Source: Candidatus Hydrogenedentota bacterium (GTDB taxonomy: Bacteria > Hydrogenedentota > Hydrogenedentia > Hydrogenedentales > CAITNO01). Taken from it: a DNA stretch of 7,374 bases. A model generated the notes under the pieces. It ran no database searches, was not told the DNA's origin, and was given only the letters and a program-made list of their open reading frames with translations. The stretch spans positions 1-7,374 of the forward strand of contig JAKPUV010001084.1 in assembly GCA_029554925.1 (NCBI GenBank), in the 5' to 3' direction. Within the stretch, counting starts at the first letter, position 1; each line of letters begins with the position of its first letter. The position numbers and the translations under genes were made by a program. Below, one piece after another: positions 1-7,374 of this stretch.

Positions 1-476
1 GTCTTTTCGATCTCGGCGCTGAGGAGGCGGACGGTCTGCTCGAGCTCGGCCATTTTGAGGAGCTGGCCGATGAACTCCTTGAGGCCGGAGATGGCCTTGT
101 CGAGTTCGGGGGAGGTGTGGACGCGGGAGTAGCCGCCGGCGGCCTCGCCGTAGGATATCTCCAGTTCGGGGATGACGACGCTCATGACGCGGCGCGTCTT
201 GACGGTGATGCTCATGTCCTGGCGGGTGTTGTCGAGGGCGTCCTCGGTGATGCGGCGGGAGGAGGTGGCCTCGGCGAGGACGAAGTACTTGAGGACGGCG
301 GGGAGCTCATTGTCCACGGCGAGTCGCGCGGCCTTGTACTCCTTCGCGTAGCGCGAGAAGTCCTTCATCAGGCCGTCGAGCTTGTCCTTGAGCAGTTTGT
401 GCCCGCGCTTGGCGACGACGAGCCGCTTGCGCAGCCTGAGCATCTCCATGCGTGTCGGGTTGACGGTTTGCGCCAT
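1..476 (-). CDS. atpD: V-type ATP synthase subunit D, 3' end outside the window
   Basis: Subunit D (NtpD) is the long coiled-coil shaft that turns inside the A3B3 head and passes torque to F, C and the membrane ring. It is cytoplasmic, one copy per complex. Translation from the ATG at 474-476 gives 158 complete codons before the window edge; the family is usually about 200-220 residues, so the C-terminal helix is missing because of the edge and not because the gene is broken. The N terminus has the family signature: NPTRMEMLRLRKRL at residues 6-19, followed by AKRGHKLLKDK at 22-32. The last residues, AEIEK, sit just where the family's second long helix begins. The start is set by GAGGAG (486-491 on this strand) nine bases upstream. 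It lies 60 bases after the B stop codon, across a strong hairpin. The family call is very secure. Confidence 0.96.
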   Translation of the reverse strand, partial: MAQTVNPTRMEMLRLRKRLVVAKRGHKLLKDKLDGLMKDFSRYAKEYKAARLAVDNELPAVLKYFVLAEATSSRRITEDALDNTRQDMSITVKTRRVMSVVIPELEISYGEAAGGYSRVHTSPELDKAISGLKEFIGQLLKMAELEQTVRLLSAEIEK

Positions 477-485
477 GTCTCGGCA

Positions 486-491
486 CTCCTC
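486..491 (-). promoter_or_regulatory. Ribosome binding site of subunit D
   Basis: Read on the minus strand this is GAGGAG, nine bases before the ATG of D. It fixes the start of that partial gene and lies just after the intercistronic hairpin at 503-531, so ribosomes may load here independently of those finishing B. Confidence 0.75.
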
Positions 492-502
492 ATTTCCGGG
501 GG

Positions 503-531
503 GCGCGCGGCCTTTTCAGGGGGCCGCGCGC
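503..531 (-). promoter_or_regulatory. GC-rich intercistronic hairpin between B and D
   Basis: A perfect 10-bp inverted repeat, GCGCGCGGCC at 503-512 and GGCCGCGCGC at 522-531, encloses a 9-base loop. In the transcript it begins 5 bases after the TGA of B and ends 11 bases before the Shine-Dalgarno of D. No run of T follows it in the transcribed direction, and an ATPase gene continues behind it. It is therefore better read as a hairpin that slows 3' decay or tunes D translation than as a terminator. The pairing is seen directly; the role is inferred. Confidence 0.6.
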
Positions 532-536
532 GCCGG

Positions 537-1922
537 TCAGGCGTTCTCTTTCTTCGGCAGATACTTTTCGATGTACTCGTCGCGGACGCGCTTGAGCTCG
601 GTCCGGGGCAGCATGGCCAGGAGGTCCCACCCGATCTGGAGGCTGTCCTCGATGGTGCGGTTCTCGTCCTCGCCCTGGCGGATGAAGCGGTCCTCGAAGG
701 CGTCGGCGAACTTCACATACAGCAGGTCGATCTCGCTGAGGGCGGACTCGCCGAGCACGACGGCCAGCTCCTTGGCGTTCTTGCCGCGGGCGTAGGCCGA
801 GTAGAGCTGGTTCATGACGTTCGCGTGGTCCTCGCGGGTCTTGCCCTCGCCGACGCCCTTGTCCTTGAGGCGGGAGAGGGAGGGGAGGACGTCCACGGGC
901 GGGTAGATGCCCTGGGCGTGGAGCGAGCGGTTGATGATGATCTGGCCCTCGGTGATGTAGCCCGTGAGGTCGGGGATCGGGTGGGTCTTGTCGTCCTCGG
1001 GCATGGAGAGCACGGGGATCTGGGTGATGGAGCCCTCCTTGCCCTTGATGCGGCCGGCGCGCTCGTAGATGGTCGAGAGGTCGGTGTAGAGGTAGCCGGG
1101 GTATCCGCGGCGGCCGGGGACCTCCTTGCGGGCGGAGGAGATTTCGCGCAGGGCCTCGCAGTAGTTGGTGAGGTCGGTGAGGATCACGAGGACGTGCATG
1201 CCCTTCTCGTAGGCGAGGTACTCCGCCGTGGTGAGGGCGATGCGCGGGATGGCGATGCGCTCGATGGGCGGGTCGTCGGCCAGGTTGATGAAGAGCACGG
1301 CGCGCTCGATGGCGCCGGTGCGGCGGAAGTCGGCCTGGAAGAACTCGGACTCCTCGAAGGTGATGCCCATGGCGGCGAAGATCACGGCGAACTTCTCGCC
1401 GCCCTTGCGCGTCTGGGCCTGGCGGGCCACCTGCGCCGCGAGGCGGGAGTGGGGCAGGCCGGACGCGGAGAAGATGGGCAGCTTCTGGCCGCGCACCAGC
1501 GTGTTCAGCAGGTCAATGGTCGAGATGCCGGTCTGGATGAACTCGTTGGGGTAGTCGCGGGCGTAGGGGTTCATCGGGTTGCCGTTGATGTTCACCCACT
1601 TCTCGGGAATGATCTCCGGCCCCTTGTCAATGGGGCGGCCGGACCCGTCGAAGACGCGGCCCAGCATGTCCTCGGACACGCCGATCTCCTGCGGCTTGCC
1701 CAGGAACTTGATGGTCATCTCCTCGGGCGCCAGGCCGCTCGTGCCCTCGAACACCTGGACCACGGCCTTGTCGCCGTTCACCTCAAGCACGCGGCCGCGG
1801 CGCAGCTCCCCGTTGTCCAGCTTGATGTCCGTGAGCTCGCCGTAGGTGATGCCCTCGACGCCGTCCACCATGACCAGCGGCCCGATGATCTGTCTTGCTG
1901 TGCGGTATTCTCTGGTGACCAT
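537..1922 (-). CDS. atpB: V-type ATP synthase subunit B (non-catalytic)
   Basis: Subunit B (NtpB) alternates with A in the A3B3 head. It has a nucleotide-binding-like fold but does not itself hydrolyse ATP; it completes the active site of the neighbouring A. The 461 residues match the usual length of about 460. After the N-terminal beta-barrel (roughly 1-75) comes the core. There the P-loop position is degenerate, [10 protein letters not shown] at 151-160, as in other B subunits, without GxxxxGK[ST]. [12 protein letters not shown] at 341-352 is the ATPase alpha/beta signature, and its Arg351 aligns with the arginine finger (Arg350) of Enterococcus hirae NtpB. The C-terminal helical domain ends in a Lys/Glu-rich tail. 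The ATG at 1920-1922 is the natural family start, but its ribosome site is weak (AAGAAG or AGAGAG), 45 bases after the A stop. The call is very secure. Confidence 0.99.
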   Translation of the reverse strand: MVTREYRTARQIIGPLVMVDGVEGITYGELTDIKLDNGELRRGRVLEVNGDKAVVQVFEGTSGLAPEEMTIKFLGKPQEIGVSEDMLGRVFDGSGRPIDKGPEIIPEKWVNINGNPMNPYARDYPNEFIQTGISTIDLLNTLVRGQKLPIFSASGLPHSRLAAQVARQAQTRKGGEKFAVIFAAMGITFEESEFFQADFRRTGAIERAVLFINLADDPPIERIAIPRIALTTAEYLAYEKGMHVLVILTDLTNYCEALREISSARKEVPGRRGYPGYLYTDLSTIYERAGRIKGKEGSITQIPVLSMPEDDKTHPIPDLTGYITEGQIIINRSLHAQGIYPPVDVLPSLSRLKDKGVGEGKTREDHANVMNQLYSAYARGKNAKELAVVLGESALSEIDLLYVKFADAFEDRFIRQGEDENRTIEDSLQIGWDLLAMLPRTELKRVRDEYIEKYLPKKENA

Positions 1923-1967
1923 GCTTCTTGCTCTCTGCGGTTGGGTTGCGTCCAGTGTCCAGCGTTT

Positions 1968-3734
<1,767 letters not shown>

Positions 3735-3739
3735 GTTCT

Positions 3740-4060
3740 TCAGTCCTTGCCTAGCATGTCAACGCCGATGGAGCGCTCGACAGCGCTCCGCATTTCCTGG
3801 AAACTAAAATGGGTGCTTCCCTGGTGCGTCGGGATGGTTGTCAGGATGGCCGCGCTCAGCGCGCGGAACTCCTTCAGGGCCTCGGGGTCGAGCGCGGCGG
3901 ACGTCTCCGTCACCAGCACCAGCGCCACCTCCGGGTCGCGCGCGGCGCGCATCAGTTCGACCTTGAACGCCTCCGCGCCCTCGACGGGGACCACGGTGAC
4001 GCCGACGCCCTTGAAGCCCAGGATCAGGCCCCGCTCTCCTATCGCAACCGCCTTAGACAT
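3740..4060 (-). CDS. atpF: V-type ATP synthase subunit F (central stalk)
   Basis: Subunit F (called NtpG in Enterococcus) is a small Rossmann-like protein that binds the D shaft in the central stalk and modulates hydrolysis; one copy per complex. The 106 residues are typical. Family hallmarks are ILGFKGVGV (13-21), the alternating hydrophobic strand ALVLVTETSA (46-55), and the C-terminal VERSIGVDMLGK (94-105), the helix that in known structures reaches up along D. The ATG at 4058-4060 overlaps the end of C by eight bases (ATGTCTAA contains the C stop codon), so F is probably translated by ribosomes that have just finished C; the only upstream ribosome-binding match is a weak GGGA. C and F touch each other in the assembled stalk, so coupled synthesis makes sense. 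The family is divergent in sequence, but context and motifs agree. Confidence 0.95.
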   Translation of the reverse strand: MSKAVAIGERGLILGFKGVGVTVVPVEGAEAFKVELMRAARDPEVALVLVTETSAALDPEALKEFRALSAAILTTIPTHQGSTHFSFQEMRSAVERSIGVDMLGKD

Positions 4061-5045
4061 AGCATTCCCGCAACCGCCGCCGCAGCATCTCGGGGTCTAT
4101 CCCGTTAAAGCGGCCGCTGATGACCAGTTTGAGGTTGAAGACCTGGGCCTTCAGCCCGACAAAATATCCGGCAACGCGCTCGGGCCCCATGGTCTGGAGC
4201 TTCGCGCCCTTGGCGAAGTTCATGAGCGCGTTGGAGGTGTGCAGCTCGAACGCCTGCACCGGGTCCTCGTCGGCGCTTTCCAGCGCCTGGCGGAGACAGT
4301 CCCCCACGACCCCGGGCACCACCGCGCCCCAGCCCCGCGGGTCGCCCGCCGAGAGCAGGCCCCGGATGATGTGCGTGTGCCCGCCCAGGGGGGTCACGTG
4401 GTCCTCCAGCGCCTTGAGCGGCTGGCCCGACCGGGCCGCGCGCCACAGCATCGTGACGGCGCGCGAGAGGACCAGGTCGTCCACATAGGCCGTGATCATC
4501 GGAATGTCCAGCCCCGCCGCCAGATCAAGCATGTGGCGGAGATAGGCCCCGTCCAGCGCGGCGTCGAGGGAGGCCCGGGCCGCCGGGTCGTCGGAGGGGC
4601 TGCCGCCCAGGCGGGCGAGGGTCATCCGCAGGTCCTGGGGCAGTCCGCCCACATCTCCCGCGGCCGCCGCGGCCAGGCGCTCCTCGCTGAAGAGGTTCGC
4701 CGGGAACGGGTAGGACCCGAGGCGCAGCAGGGCGCGCTTGAGGTTGAGGTAGTCGCCGGGAAGGAGAAAGAGGCCGGCGACGGCGTCGGAGGGGCTGTTC
4801 GCGCGGACGGCGAGCATCTCATGACGGAAATGCTGGTCCACGATGTCGTTCCACTCCTCCCAGGACGCGCCCGGCGTGACGAAGTCGCGCAGGGGGGTGT
4901 CCTGGAGCCGGTGCAGCAGGTCGTCGAGCTTCTCGACGCCGGCGAGGCTCTGGAAGAAGTCCCGGGGGAGCAGGCCGCCCTCCAGGACGCTCACCTGCCC
5001 GCAGACGAAACCCCAGTCTTCCTTTTCTGTGCTCAGTGTAACCAC
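4053..5045 (-). CDS. atpC: V-type ATP synthase subunit C (ring socket, d-like)
   Basis: Subunit C (NtpC, related to eukaryotic subunit d) is a funnel-shaped, all-helical protein that caps the proteolipid ring and receives the D-F stalk. At 330 residues it has the usual size (about 320-350). The clearest motif is DYLNLKRAL (98-106), the conserved D-Y-x-N-L-K helix of the family; the rest is alpha-helical without catalytic motifs, as expected. The start is GTG (5043-5045): an in-frame TGA three codons upstream (5055-5057) rules out any longer form, and AGGTGA sits nine bases before the GTG. The first in-frame ATG would fall only around residue 77 and would remove much of the protein. The gene ends in TAA inside the first codons of F. 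A GTG start and a hairpin just upstream may hold its output down, which fits a one-per-complex subunit. Confidence 0.95.
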   Translation of the reverse strand: MVTLSTEKEDWGFVCGQVSVLEGGLLPRDFFQSLAGVEKLDDLLHRLQDTPLRDFVTPGASWEEWNDIVDQHFRHEMLAVRANSPSDAVAGLFLLPGDYLNLKRALLRLGSYPFPANLFSEERLAAAAAGDVGGLPQDLRMTLARLGGSPSDDPAARASLDAALDGAYLRHMLDLAAGLDIPMITAYVDDLVLSRAVTMLWRAARSGQPLKALEDHVTPLGGHTHIIRGLLSAGDPRGWGAVVPGVVGDCLRQALESADEDPVQAFELHTSNALMNFAKGAKLQTMGPERVAGYFVGLKAQVFNLKLVISGRFNGIDPEMLRRRLRECYV

Positions 5046-5054
5046 GTTGCCGTA

Positions 5055-5060
5055 TCACCT
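5055..5060 (-). promoter_or_regulatory. Ribosome binding site that fixes the GTG start of subunit C
   Basis: AGGTGA on the minus strand lies nine bases before GTG at 5043-5045. Its last three bases form an in-frame TGA, so translation of C cannot begin further upstream. Together these make the GTG start close to certain. Confidence 0.8.
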
Positions 5061-5066
5061 AATGTT

Positions 5067-5086
5067 CGGGCCGCGCGTGCGGCCCG
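5067..5086 (-). promoter_or_regulatory. GC-rich intercistronic hairpin between E and C
   Basis: A perfect 8-bp stem, CGGGCCGC at 5067-5074 and GCGGCCCG at 5079-5086, closes a 4-base loop. In the transcript it starts 14 bases after the TGA of E and ends 6 bases before the Shine-Dalgarno of C. No T-run follows, so it is unlikely to be an intrinsic terminator. A stabilising, processing or translation-tuning role is inferred from position only. It shares the decamer GGGCCGCGCG with the hairpin between B and D. Confidence 0.6.
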
Positions 5087-5100
5087 CCCGCGGCGTTCAC

Positions 5101-5688
5101 TCACTCAAACAGGGCGGCCGCGATTTCGGGCGCCATCGTCCTCTCCAAGTCCGCGAGCAGCGTGTCCAGGGTCTGGTCCACCTGGTAGGCGCCCGCGTCC
5201 AGCACGAACCCGCCCCGCGCGGCCAGGGGCTTGTCCCGGTCGAGCGCCAGCGGGGCGGCCCCGCCGCCGGAACGGTTGATCTCGGCGATGAGGGTCTCGA
5301 ACACCGCCGCGTCGTTCGGATGCACGCGCACGCGGCCCCCGCCGTTTCCGGCGGCGGCGCGCAGCAGGCCGAGCATCATCTTTCCGTATTCGGAGGCGGG
5401 CAGGGCCAGCACGGCGGCCTTCGCCCCGGCGAACACCTCGGCGAGGCGCGCGTTGCGGACGGCCAGCAGCTCCTTGCTGTGGGCGCCGCGGGCGCGGATC
5501 ACCTGGCGGGCGCACTCCTCCTCAATGGCGCGGACAGCGGCCTGGTAGCGGCGCTCGCCCTCCAGTTCGGCGGCCTCGCGGGCGGATTTCCCCCGGGCCT
5601 CGGCGGCGGCGCGCGCCTTGTCCAGAATGCGGTCCGCCTCCTTCTTCGCCGACTCCAGCACTGTCTGACTGATTGCGTCCAAAGCCAT
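5101..5688 (-). CDS. atpE: V-type ATP synthase subunit E (peripheral stalk)
   Basis: Subunit E (NtpE) pairs with a small G/H-type subunit to form the peripheral stalks that hold A3B3 still against the rotor and tie it to subunit I. The 195 residues match the usual 185-200. The first ~85 residues form a continuous charged, alanine-rich helix (for example ESAKKEADRILDKARAAAEA at 12-31), which is the right-handed coiled-coil half. Residues ~90-195 form the globular head that contacts the top of B, including the family-like GGFVLDAG segment near 158-165. The ATG at 5686-5688 is preceded by AAGGA (5698-5702) nine bases upstream, 34 bases after the K stop. The partner G subunit is not in the window; in related operons it precedes I. 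Sequence conservation in this family is low, so the call rests on length, helix pattern and operon position together. Confidence 0.94.
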   Translation of the reverse strand: MALDAISQTVLESAKKEADRILDKARAAAEARGKSAREAAELEGERRYQAAVRAIEEECARQVIRARGAHSKELLAVRNARLAEVFAGAKAAVLALPASEYGKMMLGLLRAAAGNGGGRVRVHPNDAAVFETLIAEINRSGGGAAPLALDRDKPLAARGGFVLDAGAYQVDQTLDTLLADLERTMAPEIAAALFE

Positions 5689-5722
5689 GGCACGCAGTCC
5701 TTTATGTGTTGGGTCCGGAGAC

Positions 5723-6181
5723 CTACTGCAGGAAGTTCAGGATCAGGATGCCGGCGAGCAGGCCGACCACGGCGTAGGTTTCCACCATGGCGGGCAGCAC
5801 GATGGCGCGGCCGAAGTCCGACTCGCGCCGCGACACCAGGCCGATGGCGGCCGCGGAGGCCTGGCCCTGCCAGATCGCGGAGACCATGAGCGCCAGGCCG
5901 ACGCCGAAGCCCGTGAACAGCAGGGTGATGCCGGCGTTAATGGTCTCGGGGAGCTGGCTGGTCACGATGAGCATCATCATGATGAAGCCGTAGAACCCCT
6001 GCGTGCCGGGCAGGGCGAGCAGCACCAGCAGGCGGCCGAAGAGGTGGGGCTTCTCGCTGAGGACCCCGGCAGCGGCCTGGGAGGCCGTTCCAATGCCCTT
6101 TGCGGAACCCGCGCAGCCGAGCCCGACGGCCAGTCCCGCGCCCGCAAACGCCAAACCCATGCTCAACGATGACAGATCCAT
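5723..6181 (-). CDS. atpK: V-type ATP synthase subunit K, double-hairpin proteolipid, probably Na+-binding
   Basis: Subunit K (NtpK, c-ring proteolipid) forms the membrane rotor that carries ions past subunit I. The 152 residues contain two homologous two-helix hairpins: about 5-75 and 82-152, each with a glycine-rich first helix (MGLAFAGAGLAVGLG; FTGFGVGLALMVSA). This 16-kDa form is the E. hirae type rather than the 8-kDa single hairpin. The second hairpin has the ion carboxylate Glu134 in AMVETYAVVG (131-140). The first hairpin has Gln61 in LPGTQGFYGF (57-66) at the equivalent place, so there is one carboxylate per polypeptide. Leu57, Thr60, Gln61, Gln105 and Glu134 match the NtpK Na+ ligands Leu61, Thr64, Gln65, Gln110 and Glu139. 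A TTG two codons upstream keeps the frame open, but GGAGG lies six bases before the ATG at 6179-6181, so I start there. That strong site suits a subunit needed in many copies. Confidence 0.97.
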   Translation of the reverse strand: MDLSSLSMGLAFAGAGLAVGLGCAGSAKGIGTASQAAAGVLSEKPHLFGRLLVLLALPGTQGFYGFIMMMLIVTSQLPETINAGITLLFTGFGVGLALMVSAIWQGQASAAAIGLVSRRESDFGRAIVLPAMVETYAVVGLLAGILILNFLQ

Positions 6182-6187
6182 GTTCAA

Positions 6188-6192
6188 CCTCC
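6188..6192 (-). promoter_or_regulatory. Strong ribosome binding site that fixes the ATG start of subunit K
   Basis: GGAGG on the minus strand has a six-base spacer to ATG at 6179-6181. The alternative in-frame TTG at 6185-6187 directly abuts this site and would leave no spacer, so it is rejected as a start. This is among the best ribosome binding sites in the operon. Confidence 0.8.
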
Positions 6193-6206
6193 ACTCAAGG
6201 TGTCCC

Positions 6207-6227
6207 GGAAACGCTCCGGCTGTTTCC
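6207..6227 (-). promoter_or_regulatory. Possible weak hairpin in the I-K gap
   Basis: The 91-base gap between the I stop and the K ATG is the longest in the operon. It holds GGAAAC (6207-6212) pairing with GTTTCC (6222-6227) across nine bases, and a competing 5-bp stem CCGGA (6205-6209) with TCCGG (6215-6219). It ends about 15 bases before the K ribosome site. No -35/-10 pair or T-run is evident. A processing or stability element ahead of the abundant K subunit is possible, but the pairing is short enough to be chance. Confidence 0.25.
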
Positions 6228-6272
6228 CGCCCCCGGCACCGGCCGGCCGACGGAGTTTCATTTGTTCCCGTC

Positions 6273-7374
6273 TCAGGCCTGCGGGGCCGCGGACTTTTTC
6301 AATATTGCGGCGGGCGAGTTAAACCCGAGCGGCGCGAACTCGCGCGAGCCGCCCTCGTAGAACCGTCCGAACCACTCCACAAAAAGCAGGCGCATCGCGT
6401 GCACGAAGGCGCCCAGCACGTTGATCAGGAAATTGAAGATGTGCGCGAAAATCAGGACCAGCACCGTCAGCACGGGGCCCACCCACGGAATGTCCCAGAG
6501 CATCCCCGCGATCATGTTGAAAGAAAGCGCCAGAATGCCCGTGGTCAGGCCCAGCGCCAGCAGGCGGCAGTAGGACATCACATCGCCCAGGAAGGCCGTC
6601 AGTCCGTAGGAGCCCACGATGCCGTACAGGCTCATGACGCCCACGCCCGCCTTGGCGAAGATGCTCTTCTCGTCCCGCCCCTGGGTAAGCACCAGCGCCA
6701 CGGCGCCGCCCCCCAGCACCACCAGCCCCACCGTGCCCAGAACGGGCGGCATCACCGGAACGAAATTGGCGGCGATCACCAGCACAAAGCCCGTCAGGGT
6801 GATGATCCAGAAGAGCCCGTCGCAGACGGCGGAGGTGATGTCGCCCGCGCGGACGGCGCCGTACATTTTCAGGCCGATGCCGAAGAACTGGTTCAGGATG
6901 CCAAGCAGCAGGGCGACCCCGAGGGCGGGCATGGTCTTCTGAGACGGGTCCAGCACGGTGACCGCGGCCATGAACCGCGCGAGGATGTTGTCCGGCGGCA
7001 CGAAGGACGCCTTGTACAGGTCGCCGAAGAAGGACCCCATCAGGAAGCCGAAGCACATCGTGGAGATGCCCGCCCAGAACAGAAGGCGGGCGAAGTTGTT
7101 GAGCCCCTCGAAATCCCGCGTCTTCCGCGCGAGGTATCCGGCGGAAATCGCGAGAATGATGCCGTAGGCCGCGTCGCTGAAGCAGATGCCGAAGAAGATG
7201 TAGAAATTGAACATCATGAACGGCGACGGGTCGAACGCGTTGTAGGGGGGCAGGCCGAACATGCCGGTCAGCAGTTTGAAGGGCTGGGCGCCGCCGGTCT
7301 CGGTCAGGCTCACCGGGACGTCGTCGTCGGGCAGCGGGTCCGCCGCCTCGCAGGACGCCCCGGGGAACTCCTCC
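6273..7374 (-). CDS. atpI: V-type ATP synthase subunit I, C-terminal membrane domain (5' end outside the window)
   Basis: Subunit I (NtpI, homologue of eukaryotic subunit a) is the membrane stator whose half-channels pass ions to the K ring. The frame is open to the window edge, giving 366 codons; the full protein is normally about 600-700 residues, so the N-terminal cytoplasmic half lies upstream. A Val GTG at 7311-7313 could be mistaken for a start, but family-like sequence continues before it. Counting from the first complete codon, PFKLLTGMFGLPPYNAFDPS (31-50) and FFGICFSDAAYG (60-71) open the membrane domain, followed by about seven or eight hydrophobic segments. SYCRLLALGL (267-276) contains Arg270 (6564-6566), the arginine that faces the ring glutamate and is needed for transport (Arg573 region of NtpI, Arg735 of yeast Vph1). 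The ending HAMRLLFVEWFGRFYEGG (325-342) is the usual C-terminal signature. K follows after 91 bases. Confidence 0.97.
   Translation of the reverse strand, partial: EEFPGASCEAADPLPDDDVPVSLTETGGAQPFKLLTGMFGLPPYNAFDPSPFMMFNFYIFFGICFSDAAYGIILAISAGYLARKTRDFEGLNNFARLLFWAGISTMCFGFLMGSFFGDLYKASFVPPDNILARFMAAVTVLDPSQKTMPALGVALLLGILNQFFGIGLKMYGAVRAGDITSAVCDGLFWIITLTGFVLVIAANFVPVMPPVLGTVGLVVLGGGAVALVLTQGRDEKSIFAKAGVGVMSLYGIVGSYGLTAFLGDVMSYCRLLALGLTTGILALSFNMIAGMLWDIPWVGPVLTVLVLIFAHIFNFLINVLGAFVHAMRLLFVEWFGRFYEGGSREFAPLGFNSPAAILKKSAAPQA

Noticed and set aside
503..531. The B-D hairpin as an intrinsic terminator
   Set aside because: There is no T-run after the stem in the transcribed direction, and the essential D gene follows immediately with its own ribosome site.
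1950..1962. Tandem 7-base repeat GTCCAGT / GTCCAGC in the A-B gap
   Set aside because: It is only two short copies, with no pairing partner or known site. It looks like chance.
4843..5889. A 348-residue plus-strand open frame across C, E and K
   Set aside because: It is antisense to three V-ATPase genes with clear family motifs, changes composition at their borders, and ends in an Arg/Pro-rich tail typical of a shadow frame in GC-rich DNA.
6182..6187. TTG at 6185-6187 as the start of subunit K
   Set aside because: The Shine-Dalgarno GGAGG abuts it with no spacer, while the ATG two codons later has a six-base spacer and gives the usual K N terminus.
7311..7313. GTG as a true start for a short subunit I
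   Set aside because: The frame stays open to the window edge with acidic, family-like sequence before it, and no ribosome site stands in front of this codon. It is an internal valine.

Overview
The window is one continuous minus-strand operon for a bacterial V/A-type (rotary) ATPase. Reading in the direction of transcription, from high to low coordinates, the subunits are I (5' end cut off), K, E, C, F, A, B and D (3' end cut off). This core order, I-K/L-E-C-F-A-B-D, is known from Thermus and Enterococcus V-ATPase operons. No plus-strand gene, RNA gene, mobile element or CRISPR array is supported, and no stretch over 300 bases lacks a gene.

Layout: 6273-7374 is the membrane domain of the stator subunit I. 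5723-6181 is K, the rotor-ring proteolipid with two helical hairpins. 5101-5688 is E, a peripheral stalk subunit. 4053-5045 is C, the socket that joins the central stalk to the ring. 3740-4060 is F, a central stalk subunit. 1968-3734 is catalytic A and 537-1922 is non-catalytic B. 1-476 is D, the central shaft. Gene gaps run from an 8-base overlap (C/F) to 91 bases (I/K). The operon promoter, the N-terminal half of I and probably the small stalk subunit G/H should lie above 7374. The end of D and the terminator lie below 1.

Together the genes encode A3B3 with its D-F shaft and C socket, a K ring, and the I-E stator. ATP hydrolysis or synthesis is thereby coupled to ion flow. In K, the residues that bind Na+ in the Enterococcus hirae ring (Leu, Thr, Gln, Gln, Glu) all appear at matching places, so a Na+-coupled enzyme is the best prediction.

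The organism is a GC-rich bacterium (roughly two thirds G+C by eye) with Shine-Dalgarno-led genes. A double-hairpin, Na+-type V-ATPase is common in anaerobes and fermenters, but the sequence does not allow a confident phylum. The operon is conventional and I see no undescribed system. The points worth a second look are the Na+ signature, GC-rich hairpins in the E-C and B-D gaps that share a decamer, and a 5.2-kb antisense open frame that codon usage explains.
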